A stretch of 64,000 nt of DNA from Peribacillus simplex. GTDB taxonomy: Bacteria; Bacillota; Bacilli; Bacillales; DSM-1321. The notes beneath the pieces are model-generated. The model searched no databases. It saw only the letters and a program-made list of their open reading frames with translations, and was not told the origin of the DNA. The stretch is from positions 22,609 through 86,608 of the forward strand of contig NZ_FTMX01000013.1 in assembly GCF_900156045.1 (NCBI RefSeq), written 5' to 3'. Below are positions 34,663-43,665 of the stretch, in pieces. Both the position numbers and the translations under genes were made by a program. Every line of letters starts with the position of its first letter. Position 1 is the first letter of the stretch.

Positions 34663-35928
34663 TCATTCCGGATGAATAACGTATCGTTTATATTTCTCAT
34701 AATCCGTTTTCTTGCACTCAAGCTTTATTCGATATCCGATTGCTTCATATTCTGTTTCCGTTATGTGACCATTTTCATTGAAATAAGAAACCAGCTGCCC
34801 TAGCTCAAATGGAATCAGCATTTCACAGCGAATATAGTCGACAAAAATATGCTTACGAATTTGATCTATCAATTCCTCGATGCCAACTTTGTTTTTCGCT
34901 GACATATACACAGAACCACGATTCACCTGGGGAATATCCAAATCGGTAAGGTCCGCTTTATTATAAGCAAAAATCGTTGGAATCCCTTTAATGCCTATCT
35001 CGTTTAAAGTCTTATCCGTTATCTCTATTTGCTGCTCATGATTAGGATTGGAAAAATCGACAACATGGATTAACAGGTCCGCTTCTACCACTTCTTCCAA
35101 TGTGGAGCGAAATGCTTTCACGAGATGATGGGGCAATTTAGACACAAACCCCACTGTATCCGTCAATAAAAATTCCTTTTTATCCGGCAGCGGGATGTTT
35201 CGGACGGATGTCTCAAGCGTAGCGAACAGCATATCCTTCTCAAACACCTGCTTCTCGGCCGTTGGGTGGAACATCTCAATCAGAGCATTCATGATCGAAG
35301 ATTTTCCTGCATTGGTATAACCGACTAAGGATACAACAGGGATGGCATTCTTTTTCCGCTGCTTCCTCTGCGTTTGCCGGTGTGCAACAAGGTCTTCCAG
35401 TTCTTTATTCAAAACACTTATATTTTCCTCGATTCTCCTGCGGTCAAGCTCCAACTGCTTTTCACCTGCACCTTTGTTTGTACCGACCCCGCCACTCTGA
35501 CGGCCTAATGACTCCCTCAAACCAACGAGACGCGGGAGCATATACTGAAGCTTTGCCACTTCTACCTGAAGCTGAGCTTCCTTCGTTTTCGCCCGATGCG
35601 CGAAGATGTCCAGAATTAAGATTGTCCGGTCGATCACCTTGCAATCCATGTCCCTCTCCAAATTACGAAGTTGCGAAGGGGAGAGCTGATCATTAAAAAT
35701 GACGACATTAGCTTCTTTATGCTCAACGAGATTTTTCACTTCCTCGATCTTCCCGGTGCCGATAAAATGTGATGAGTTCACCCGATGCAAATTTTGTGTG
35801 ATGGTCCCTGCAACCTCTACCTCACATGCTTCCGTTAAATTGGCCAATTCCTCCATTGAATACTCAAAATCCTTTTGACCGTTGAGATTAACTCCAACCA
35901 AGATTGCCCTCTGCTGTAATTCCATCAT
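34663..35928 (-). CDS. hflX: Ribosome-associated GTPase HflX
   Basis: A 421-residue GTPase. The N-terminal HflX domain (about 25-130) has SSHFIGTGKIEEVKNLV, and a helical linker with LVGLRESLGRQSGGVGTNKG follows. The G domain starts near 200 with GYTNAGKSSIMNAL (Walker A), LTDTVGFVSKLPHHLV (G3) and AYNKADL (G4). It splits and rescues ribosomes by family knowledge. Monocistronic. Its 3' region carries the DnaA-box cluster. Confidence 0.94.
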   Translation of the reverse strand: MMELQQRAILVGVNLNGQKDFEYSMEELANLTEACEVEVAGTITQNLHRVNSSHFIGTGKIEEVKNLVEHKEANVVIFNDQLSPSQLRNLERDMDCKVIDRTILILDIFAHRAKTKEAQLQVEVAKLQYMLPRLVGLRESLGRQSGGVGTNKGAGEKQLELDRRRIEENISVLNKELEDLVAHRQTQRKQRKKNAIPVVSLVGYTNAGKSSIMNALIEMFHPTAEKQVFEKDMLFATLETSVRNIPLPDKKEFLLTDTVGFVSKLPHHLVKAFRSTLEEVVEADLLIHVVDFSNPNHEQQIEITDKTLNEIGIKGIPTIFAYNKADLTDLDIPQVNRGSVYMSAKNKVGIEELIDQIRKHIFVDYIRCEMLIPFELGQLVSYFNENGHITETEYEAIGYRIKLECKKTDYEKYKRYVIHPE

Positions 35929-36131
35929 TTCAAATCCCTTCCGTACATACCTTACTCCCTATATTATGCTTAAAAACCTATCATACTGCCTAAAAGCCAG
36001 CCACATTGTAGCATTGTTGCCCAAGTTTAACGGGCTTCCCTTTACTATAAAAGAAAATTTAACAAAAAAATAACGGGACCGATTACTTTTTTCAAAGTTT
36101 CACATGAAACAATTGGAAAACTCATAAATAA

Positions 36132-36169
36132 GAGCTCCCTGATGCACCTTAAGATGCACCAGGGAGCCC
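36132..36169 (-). terminator. cadCA terminator
   Basis: Stem GCTCCCT-GATGCA / TGCACC-AGGGAGC starting 11 bases after the cadA stop. Confidence 0.75.
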
Positions 36170-36177
36170 ATAATATT

Positions 36178-38301
36178 CTATTCTTTTATCCTCAATAACC
36201 TAAGACTATTCAATGTAACTAATAACGTCGCACCCATATCGGCAAAAATCGCCATCCAAAGTGTTAACCAGCCCGGCGCTATCAATAATAAGGCCAGGAT
36301 TTTAATCACCAATGAAAACGTGATATTCTGCTTAATGATTTTTAATGTTTTGCGGCTTAAGCGGATTGTATAAGGCAGCTTCGATAAGTCATCACCCATT
36401 AAGGCAATATCGGCTGTTTCAAGGGCCGTATCTGTACCCGCCCCGCCCATTGCGATTCCTACCGTGGAAGCTGCCAAGGCCGGGGCATCATTGACACCAT
36501 CGCCTACCATGGCCACTCGATCATATTTTTGTTTCCATCGTTTGATGATTGTCAATTTATCTTGTGGCAATAGCTCCGCCTCGATCTCATGAACGCCAGC
36601 TGCCGCTCCAATAGCTTTAGCTGTTCCGATATTATCCCCGGTCAGCATGATCGTTTTTTCAATGCCCAATGCATGCAGTTTCCGAATTGCTTCCTTACTG
36701 CTTTCCCTTATTTCATCAGACACTGCGATGAGTGCCAGGATCTTCACTTGATCACCAAGCACCATCACCGTTTTCCCTGTATTTTGATAGCGGCTGATTA
36801 ATTTAAGCGCATCATCAGAGAAAACTAAACCTGCCTCTTCTTCAAAAAGGTTGGGTTTACCAATGTAATAGATTGTTTGATTGATTTTCCCCTTTATACC
36901 TTTACCGGTGATTGCAGTAAAATCCTCTACCAATAAAGAATGATAGTCCACATCGTGGTTTTCCGCCTTTTGAAGAATGGCCGTGGCAAGGGGGTGCTGT
37001 GACCTGCTTTCTAAAGCAGCAGCGATAGCCAACACGTCCTGTTCATTCAACTCATCAGCTAACACTGTGAAATCAGTCACTTCAGGTACGCCCTTTGTTA
37101 AAGTACCCGTTTTGTCAAACGCAATCGCCTTTAAGGCCCCCGCTTCCTCCAAATGGACCCCGCCTTTAATCAGCACACCATGTTTCGCAGCATTTCCGAT
37201 AGCTGTCACGATGGCAATGGGTGTAGAAATGACCAAAGCACAAGGACAACCGACAACAAGTACAGCCAACCCCCGGTAAATCCATTCACTCCAATCCCCG
37301 TTCATCACAATCGGGGGTAACACGGCAATGGCCAAGGCAATTAGCATAATGGCCGGCGTATAGAATTTTGCGAATTTATCCACAAAGGCTTGGGAAGGAG
37401 CTTTTTCGGCCTGTGCTTCTTCAACAAGGTGGATGATTTTTGCAATAGTCGTATCCTCGACTCGCTTCGTGACCTCCACTTCGAGCAACCCTTCACCATT
37501 TAAGGTTCCGGCAAACACTTCACCCTCAACCGTTTTAAAAACCGGCTCGGATTCCCCAGTAATGGCTGCTTGATTAAGTGTCGAGGCCCCTTTCATGATC
37601 CTGCCATCCATGGCAAGCTTTTGACCCGGTTTAACGATCATGGTGTCGCCCACTTCAATCTCATCAACAGCAACCATCATTTCGTGATGCCCCCTACGGA
37701 TCAAGGCTTCTTTAGGCGCGATGTTCATTAATGATTCTATAGAATTACGGGCTTTATCCATCGAATATTTTTCCAGTGCTTCACTTATCGCAAAGAGGAT
37801 GACGACAGTCGCCCCTTCGCCCCATTCACCAAGCACGGCCGCCCCGATGATGGCAACCGTCATAAGGGTGTGCATATCAAAGCGAAGCCTGACAAGATTC
37901 TTCAATCCATTGACAAATAATGAATATCCCCCAACTATGATTGCAGCCGCATAACCGATCACCGGCATGATGCTTCCATCGGCATATCGATTATCCAATA
38001 TCCAGCTGATCAGCAAAAGGATAACCGAGAACACCACTTTTATATTTTCTTTTTGCTTCCAAAATGGTTCCTTTTGCTTTACCTGTTCCTGTTCACCGCG
38101 GATTCTCAGGTTATCAAAAGCACCCGCCTTTTCGATCTCTTCGATAGTCGCACTGCCCTGTACAGAAATCTTCGAGGCACCAAAGTTGATTTTAGCATCC
38201 TCCACACCCTCTAGTTCACGGACATTGTTCTCAAATTTAGCCGCACAATTCGTGCAGGATAGACCTTGGATACGATAGATTTTTAATGGGGACTCAGCCA
38301 T
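36178..38301 (-). CDS. cadA: Heavy-metal (Cd/Zn/Pb) P1B-type ATPase
   Basis: A 707-residue metal pump. One N-terminal HMA domain holds GLSCTNCAAKFE (Cys16, Cys19). The membrane CPC motif is at 352-354 in GCPCALVISTPIA. The phosphorylation site is DKTGTLTKG (Asp396), and GDGVNDAPALA completes the ATPase. The CPC and HP-type order indicates Cd2+/Zn2+/Pb2+ export rather than copper. Its start overlaps the cadC stop by 8 bases. Confidence 0.93.
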   Translation of the reverse strand: MAESPLKIYRIQGLSCTNCAAKFENNVRELEGVEDAKINFGASKISVQGSATIEEIEKAGAFDNLRIRGEQEQVKQKEPFWKQKENIKVVFSVILLLISWILDNRYADGSIMPVIGYAAAIIVGGYSLFVNGLKNLVRLRFDMHTLMTVAIIGAAVLGEWGEGATVVILFAISEALEKYSMDKARNSIESLMNIAPKEALIRRGHHEMMVAVDEIEVGDTMIVKPGQKLAMDGRIMKGASTLNQAAITGESEPVFKTVEGEVFAGTLNGEGLLEVEVTKRVEDTTIAKIIHLVEEAQAEKAPSQAFVDKFAKFYTPAIMLIALAIAVLPPIVMNGDWSEWIYRGLAVLVVGCPCALVISTPIAIVTAIGNAAKHGVLIKGGVHLEEAGALKAIAFDKTGTLTKGVPEVTDFTVLADELNEQDVLAIAAALESRSQHPLATAILQKAENHDVDYHSLLVEDFTAITGKGIKGKINQTIYYIGKPNLFEEEAGLVFSDDALKLISRYQNTGKTVMVLGDQVKILALIAVSDEIRESSKEAIRKLHALGIEKTIMLTGDNIGTAKAIGAAAGVHEIEAELLPQDKLTIIKRWKQKYDRVAMVGDGVNDAPALAASTVGIAMGGAGTDTALETADIALMGDDLSKLPYTIRLSRKTLKIIKQNITFSLVIKILALLLIAPGWLTLWMAIFADMGATLLVTLNSLRLLRIKE

Positions 38302-38665
38302 CGACCCTTACCTCCTGCTGATGTTCTAATGCAATGAGGATTAATTGCTTTATATGGTGATCATCCAAAGAATAAAAAGCCAACTTTCCTTCTTTTCGGT
38401 ATTTTACGATTGCGTGTTTATAAAGGGTACGAAGATGATGTGACGTTGTAGCCATCGAAGCACCAATGATATGGGCCAGGTCGCACACACACAATTCCTC
38501 GTCCTTACAGAGCGCATAAGCTATCTTCGCCCTATTTTCATCTCCGATAACTTTAAACAGCTTCGACACGCTGGATATATTCACCTGGTTCATTTCCTCG
38601 TGAATGCGATTAACCTTTACTTCATCATGCAGGTGGACATCACAGATATCTTTCAGTTCCGTCAT
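38294..38665 (-). CDS. cadC: ArsR/SmtB-family metal-sensing repressor
   Basis: About 123 residues. Metal ligands typical of CadC are present: a cysteine near the N-terminus (DICDVHLHDEVKVNR) and CVC in EELCVCDLAHIIG, plus the HTH MATTSHHLRTLYKHAIV. Binding of Cd, Pb or Zn releases the operator. Start set at ATG 38665, which aligns with known CadC starts; an upstream ATG at 38686 is in frame. First gene of cadCA, with two operator-like repeats upstream. Confidence 0.93.
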   Translation of the reverse strand: MTELKDICDVHLHDEVKVNRIHEEMNQVNISSVSKLFKVIGDENRAKIAYALCKDEELCVCDLAHIIGASMATTSHHLRTLYKHAIVKYRKEGKLAFYSLDDHHIKQLILIALEHQQEVRVDG

Positions 38666-38680
38666 CTTCTCACACCTCTC

Positions 38681-38699
38681 ATTCAAATCTGCGTTTGAT
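38681..38699. promoter_or_regulatory. CadC operator-like site, proximal
   Basis: ATTCAAATCTGCGTTTGAT, an imperfect inverted repeat of the TTCAAAT/ATTTGAA type, 16 bases before the cadC start. Confidence 0.6.
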
Positions 38700-38723
38700 T
38701 ATAATATAACACAATTCCCTGAA

Positions 38724-38743
38724 TATTCAAATCTATATTTGAA
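38724..38743. promoter_or_regulatory. CadC operator, distal
   Basis: Inverted repeat ATTCAAAT-CTAT-ATTTGAAT, matching the known cad operator form. It overlaps the expected cadC promoter. Confidence 0.75.
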
Positions 38744-39048
38744 TGTACAAGAATCTTTTCTCCTTCCTCACAGCGCCTTAGTGAAAGTGCCTATATGTCT
38801 TTATATGTAGGCCATCGTTTTTTGTTTCACTTCGCAGCCGTTCCCCTGGAATTTCGCTGAACACAAAGGGCAGGCTGTCCTCTTTCCAGGGAATCCATGA
38901 ATCCCTGATCCGAAACTTCTATACTTCAGGCAAAAAAAGAAGGGACATAAATTCCTTCACGTCCCTTCAATCCAACGATTTCAGTAATTTCCTAATTGAT
39001 GCCTTGATAAGTATAATATATTTAATTTAGTATTTTTTAGAAAAACTG

Positions 39049-39130
39049 TGATATACTTAGGCAAACCTTTTTTAGCGTTTTACTTTACTTGTACCATTTA
39101 CCCTGCTCATCGTTGGGCAGGGTTTTTTGT
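39049..39130 (+). ncRNA. Candidate small RNA (extended -10 promoter and terminator, no ORF)
   Basis: Plus strand. TGATATACT (39049-39057) fits an extended -10. About 70 bases later the hairpin CCCTGC/GCAGGG is followed by TTTTTTG, an intrinsic terminator. No coding frame lies between. No nearby plus-strand gene would use this terminator, so a transcript of about 65 nt is possible. No clear -35. Speculative. Confidence 0.3.
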
Positions 39131-39149
39131 TATGTATTTTCACATAACA

Positions 39150-39190
39150 AAAAAAGACGGACCCTATAATTAGGATCCGTCTTTTTTTGT
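39150..39190. terminator. cspD terminator
   Basis: Stem AAAAAGACGGA-CC / GG-ATCCGTCTTTTT, 10 bases after the cold-shock gene stop. An adjacent inverted repeat TTTTTTGTTATGT/ACATAACAAAAAA lies at 39123-39155. Confidence 0.85.
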
Positions 39191-39198
39191 TATTGAAA

Positions 39199-39399
39199 TT
39201 ATGCTTTTTGAACGTTAGAAGCTTGAGGTCCGCGTTGACCTTGTTCTACTTCAAAAGTAACTTCTTGACCTTCGTCTAAAGATTTGAAACCTTCGCTTTG
39301 GATAGCTGAGAAATGTACGAATACGTCGTCTCCGTTTTCGCGTTCGATGAATCCAAAACCTTTTTCTGCGTTAAACCATTTTACTTTACCTTGTTCCAT
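39199..39399 (-). CDS. cspD: Cold-shock protein
   Basis: A 66-residue single CSD protein. RNA-binding motifs KGFGFIE (RNP1) and VFVHFSAI (RNP2) are intact. Length and sequence match the Bacillus CspB/CspD group, RNA chaperones. Ribosome binding site AGGAGG. Monocistronic. The 330-base region upstream (39400-39729) holds its leader and the MCP terminator, nothing else seen. Paralogue letter is uncertain. Confidence 0.93.
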   Translation of the reverse strand: MEQGKVKWFNAEKGFGFIERENGDDVFVHFSAIQSEGFKSLDEGQEVTFEVEQGQRGPQASNVQKA

Positions 39400-39676
39400 T
39401 GTTGTTGCCTCCTAGTGCATCTAAGCACAATGTATTACTATCCTTGCTCTAAGTCATCATCGAAAACGAAAAGTAGTACTTTTAGTATCCTTAGTACCGA
39501 ACAAAAATAATTAAGACTAAGCATAACATTAAATGGTAGCGATTGCAAATAGTTTGGGGAAACTTTTTTCCAGCAATTTTTAATACTCTCTAAATTCATT
39601 TAAAACCAAGCATTAACCAATGAGCTCTATCTATTTCAGGTAATGGATTCATGACCTCCCACACGCATTCATCCAA

Positions 39677-39717
39677 ACAAAAACCTCCCTTTAACAAAGT
39701 TAAAGAGGTTTTTGTAA
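39677..39717 (-). terminator. Terminator of the chemoreceptor/ATP-grasp operon
   Basis: Stem AAAAACCTC / GAGGTTTTTG with an inner CTTTAAC/GTTAAAG extension, 13 bases after the chemoreceptor stop. Confidence 0.85.
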
Positions 39718-39729
39718 ATGTTCCATCGA

Positions 39730-41427
39730 TTATTTATTTTTGGTAATAAACTTTTCTACCATTTCTTCTAAAATGGCCGATTCTTTTGCTAAATCTTCGT
39801 TTTGTTCCTTCAATCCAGTCATTATGGTGCTTTGTTGAATGGCAGCTGCCGAGATTTGCTCCGTCGTTGCGACTCCTTCTTCTGAAATCGCCGCAATTTC
39901 CTGAATGGATGCCAGGCTTTCATCCGAAGACTCATTGATCTTTTTCGAGTGGGCGGCCAATCGTTCCGTGCCTTTCAGCAATTTCTCTACGGATTCAAAT
40001 ATCTTATTGAAAATCTCGCCATTGTTTTCCACCAAGGAAACACCATTTACTATATCCTGAAAACTTTCATCATTATTTTGGATGACCTTGGCTGTTTGTT
40101 CATTAATCCGCATGATGGATTCTGAAATGATATCGATGGATTCATCTGTTTGCACAGCCAATTTTTGCACCTCTTGAGCCACTACGGCAAAACCTCTGCC
40201 GGCATCACCCGCCCGTGCCGCTTCAATGGAAGCATTCAGGGATAGCAGGTTCGTTTGGGAAGCAATCACCCTTATTAAGCCAATCACTTCATTTATCTTC
40301 ACTACATCCTCTTCCAGGCTCACCAAATTGGCTTTAGTCGCTTGGCCATTTTCCATGATTTTATCCATCTGGCTCGTTACATCTTGCACTTGTTTACTTC
40401 CTTGTTCAGCAAGTGTATTCGTATGCAAGGTAAATTCATTCATTTCATTCGTTTGTTCATTCATTAAACGGATTGTATCCGTTAATTCACTGATCATATT
40501 GGAAATTCGGTCAATATGATGGGCACGTTCTTCTGAAGCTTTTGCTTCTTCCGTTGTCCCCGTCACTATCTGGCCATAGGATTCCACCATCTCTTCAAAG
40601 GATTGCTGAATGGATACTGTCGTTTGATTCATCGTTTGGGCATGTTCACGGACATTCTGGATAATATGGGCCAAGCTTAACCTCATATCTTCGAATCCAT
40701 TTGAAAGATCGCCAATCTCATCCTGTCTATCAACGGGAATCGATTTACTTAAGTCCCCTTTTGCCATTTCATTCGTGTAACCAACAAGTTCATTGACGGG
40801 TCCCGAGATCTTTTTCCCGATGACAACAGCGCATAGCACCCCTAATATAATGGCACTTGCAAGAAATAAGATATTATAGAATATCATTGTGCTTTTCAAT
40901 TCATCGATGAATTTTGCATCCATATCGATTCCGACAATCGCGTCCGTTCCTTTGATTGGCGTAAAGTACGACTTGTGTGTACCCCACTTATCTTTATATA
41001 TTTCACTTAATACGTCTTCGTTTCCATTTATCGATTTTGCCTGTTCCGGCGTGAAAGGGGATTCCACCATGTAGTCCTCGCTGCCGTTCAAGGCTGCAAT
41101 CATGTCGGCACCATTCTCCCGCTTCAACACATAAACATATTCAATTCCCTTTTTATCTTCAACAAAGGCATCCAGGTTCCGCCTAATCTCTTCGCCCCGT
41201 TCGGAAGCTTTGTTTATCAAAGTCGGATTGAGGCTTGCCGCTAAACTGTGGGCATTTTCAGAAAGGCGTTCATCGAATTGCGGAAGGACATTCTCATTGA
41301 TCATTTTATTAGTAATATAGGAAAAGCAAAGGCCCATGGCCCCTGCGAAAAGTACGAAAGGAATAATATAAAACAAGAATAGTTTTGCCAGCAAAGATTT
41401 ATTAGGATTAAGCTTTGAAAATCTCAT
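39730..41427 (-). CDS. Methyl-accepting chemotaxis protein
   Basis: About 565 residues. Membrane helix 1 is at about 13-35, an extracellular sensor of the single-Cache type follows (about 40-180), helix 2 is at about 183-203, then HAMP (about 205-258). The signalling domain (about 280-560) has the hairpin-tip sequence VIRVIASQTNLLSLNASIEAARAG. Start at ATG 41427, 7 bases from GGGGGG. It follows the ATP-grasp gene by about 13 bases on the same strand, so they are co-transcribed. Ligand unknown. Confidence 0.9.
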   Translation of the reverse strand: MRFSKLNPNKSLLAKLFLFYIIPFVLFAGAMGLCFSYITNKMINENVLPQFDERLSENAHSLAASLNPTLINKASERGEEIRRNLDAFVEDKKGIEYVYVLKRENGADMIAALNGSEDYMVESPFTPEQAKSINGNEDVLSEIYKDKWGTHKSYFTPIKGTDAIVGIDMDAKFIDELKSTMIFYNILFLASAIILGVLCAVVIGKKISGPVNELVGYTNEMAKGDLSKSIPVDRQDEIGDLSNGFEDMRLSLAHIIQNVREHAQTMNQTTVSIQQSFEEMVESYGQIVTGTTEEAKASEERAHHIDRISNMISELTDTIRLMNEQTNEMNEFTLHTNTLAEQGSKQVQDVTSQMDKIMENGQATKANLVSLEEDVVKINEVIGLIRVIASQTNLLSLNASIEAARAGDAGRGFAVVAQEVQKLAVQTDESIDIISESIMRINEQTAKVIQNNDESFQDIVNGVSLVENNGEIFNKIFESVEKLLKGTERLAAHSKKINESSDESLASIQEIAAISEEGVATTEQISAAAIQQSTIMTGLKEQNEDLAKESAILEEMVEKFITKNK

Positions 41428-41440
41428 TTCCATGCCCCCC

Positions 41441-42619
41441 TTAGATGAAAACCAGGTGTTTTATAGTTAAATATGGTATTAAGTCCAAATGAAGCAATTG
41501 GAGATTTTCATTCAAATCCTCACTTCTATAAAAGATGATTGCCATGCTCCGGTCATTTTGAAAAGGAAGCTGCCTATATTCCAAAACATGTTCGAATTCA
41601 TGACGAAGTCCATCATGATCCACACATGAAACATCTTCCGGATTTATTTCCAGTGGAACCTCTGCAAAGAAAAAGCTATATATATGATCGTCCATCTCTT
41701 CCAATATCCGATTCCAATCGGGTTTCGTTCCTGAAAAATAGTGTTCATACATATTCATTCCATAGGCATGGTAACCTAGGTCCGTTGTACCCGCCCCAGC
41801 AAAACGCAGGGGATTGATTTCGATGGGTATCACCCGGTTTCCCTTTTTGCGAATTTCAAAGTGCACAGGGTAATTCCTAAGTGGAAGGACCGTTTGAATA
41901 TTCTTCATGAACTTTAGTGCGTCATGATAGATTTCGTTAATGGCCAATTTCGAAGTATAATAAATTCGATCGGAAGTATCGTAATCATCCTTGAATAATC
42001 GTTTAAAGACATTCAAAATGACCGGTTCACCATCTTGATTGTAATAGCCATCAACGGCATACTCTTCACCCTGAATCCACTCTTCTATTAAAACGGTCTG
42101 GGAACCGACCACTTCTGAATCATATAATCCATCCGAATGAAGTAAATCCGCTTTAAGCTGGTTCACGGCTATATCCCAATCCTGCTCATTCTTGACTTTG
42201 TGGACCCCAACACTCGAATAGCCAATATTGGGTTTGATAACTACCGGAAACAGTATTTGATTTTTATCCAGGTCACTTATTATGGATAAATCGATATCTT
42301 GGAAATAGAAATCAGGATATAAAGATTTCGTCAAATTTCGCACCTGACTCTTATCCTTCAATAGCTTTGACCATATGTATTCATTACTATTCGGTTGGAA
42401 ATGACCTAACAATGTTATGCCATTTTCAGAGTTTGTAAGAATTCTTTTGTCCATTTCCATGGACTTGAAAAATTCGGTATCCTTTTGAATGTTTAGCTTT
42501 TCTGATGTTAATGTGTCTCCCCATTGTCCCTGTTCCAGCACTGGAATTTGCTGTTCCTCCAACACCTTTAGAAGAATTGGCGACACAATGGACTCATTCA
42601 AAATAATCATTTTTTCCAC
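41441..42619 (-). CDS. ATP-grasp family ligase-like protein
   Basis: A 392-residue protein. The ATP-grasp core (about 95-330) shows FPVVIKPNIGYSSVGVHKV, VLIEEWIQGEEYAVDGYY and metal-binding PIEINPLRFAG. Such enzymes join a carboxylate to an amine or thiol using ATP, often in peptide or cofactor synthesis. Substrate unknown. It lies first in an operon with a chemoreceptor, which is an unusual pairing. Ribosome binding site is AGGTGG. Confidence 0.85.
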   Translation of the reverse strand: MEKMIILNESIVSPILLKVLEEQQIPVLEQGQWGDTLTSEKLNIQKDTEFFKSMEMDKRILTNSENGITLLGHFQPNSNEYIWSKLLKDKSQVRNLTKSLYPDFYFQDIDLSIISDLDKNQILFPVVIKPNIGYSSVGVHKVKNEQDWDIAVNQLKADLLHSDGLYDSEVVGSQTVLIEEWIQGEEYAVDGYYNQDGEPVILNVFKRLFKDDYDTSDRIYYTSKLAINEIYHDALKFMKNIQTVLPLRNYPVHFEIRKKGNRVIPIEINPLRFAGAGTTDLGYHAYGMNMYEHYFSGTKPDWNRILEEMDDHIYSFFFAEVPLEINPEDVSCVDHDGLRHEFEHVLEYRQLPFQNDRSMAIIFYRSEDLNENLQLLHLDLIPYLTIKHLVFI

Positions 42620-42783
42620 CTAACTTATACTGTTTTTTGTATCTCCATATTTAATCGGTTAAAAGCGGTAAGTATTTAGCTTATATAGGTATTTATTATT
42701 ATATTCATATTGAAAAGTGAAATTTAAATATGTCTTTTTGCCCATCCACTCTAGCTTGAAGATTATTTGTGAACAAAGGAAAA

Positions 42784-42807
42784 AGGCGAGATATCACTAT
42801 CTCGCCT
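42784..42807 (-). terminator. Terminator of the WxL operon, overlapping the sortase stop
   Basis: Stem AGGCGAGATA / TATCTCGCCT with a 4-base loop. On the minus strand a TTTTCC run follows. The sortase TAG at 42797-42799 lies within the hairpin. Confidence 0.8.
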
Positions 42808-43660
42808 CATCTTTTCGTCTCTTTATGATTAACATGATGAACACCAGAACACACGGTAAGCCTACCACTAATAAAACCCAAAGGAAATAAGTTACATTTG
42901 AATGCAAAGTCGGCTCTGTTCCCATTCCGTATCCATACTTTCCCTCGAATTCAGCCTGATTGGAATTATCATTCGTATCTACTAATTCCGCTTTAACGAT
43001 GACACGTTTGTCCGTATCGATCCCCGTAACATCACAAGTGATCAGAGTAAGTTCAGGACTTCGTGTATCTGCAAGAACACTAACGTCCGTCTCATGGACA
43101 ATCTTCTTTTCTTTCACTTTATAGGTGAATATTTTCCGTTTATCCGATATATGGATATATGCGCCTTTTTCGATCTTTAATAAAGGCCCAAACAACAGGC
43201 GGTCATCTCTCATATGATGTCCAGCCAGCACATAATTTCCTTTACCCATCACTTGACCGTTTTTTACTGTCGTGGCACCTACAAGTAAATTTCGTGTATT
43301 CGTACCATGTAAGATCGGTAAAGATACTGTATCACCCTCAATTACTACTGCACCTATCACGTCTTCTCGTTTCACTGAAGAAATATTCGCTAATACCTTT
43401 AGAAAATCGGGTGCTTCTATACTTGCATTCTCAGGAAAAGGCTTTTTATGATCAATATTATCTTGGATTTCCTCTTCAGAAAAACTAGCTATATTGTACT
43501 TTGTGATTTCCTTTTTGATCATCGCTTCTTGTACCCAAGGTGAAAGAACCAACAAAAATCCTATTAATAAAAGAAAAAAGAATGAAATGATTGTTAAAAC
43601 ATCACATATTATAACTTTCTTTTTTTTTAGCATCTCAAATATGGAATCATATAACATCAT
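42797..43660 (-). CDS. Sortase of the WxL operon
   Basis: A 287-residue transpeptidase. Catalytic residues are intact: His148 in VLAGHHMRDD, Cys209 in LTLITCD and Arg219 in DTDKRVIV. An N-terminal membrane segment (about 20-40) and an unusual second one at the C-terminus (about 257-280) with a basic tail are present. Class assignment is open: the core is class A-like, the C-terminal helix is more class C-like. Last gene of the operon. The LPQTG protein encoded first in the operon is its likely substrate. Confidence 0.9.
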   Translation of the reverse strand: MMLYDSIFEMLKKKKVIICDVLTIISFFFLLLIGFLLVLSPWVQEAMIKKEITKYNIASFSEEEIQDNIDHKKPFPENASIEAPDFLKVLANISSVKREDVIGAVVIEGDTVSLPILHGTNTRNLLVGATTVKNGQVMGKGNYVLAGHHMRDDRLLFGPLLKIEKGAYIHISDKRKIFTYKVKEKKIVHETDVSVLADTRSPELTLITCDVTGIDTDKRVIVKAELVDTNDNSNQAEFEGKYGYGMGTEPTLHSNVTYFLWVLLVVGLPCVLVFIMLIIKRRKDEAR

Positions 43661-43665
43661 TCAAT

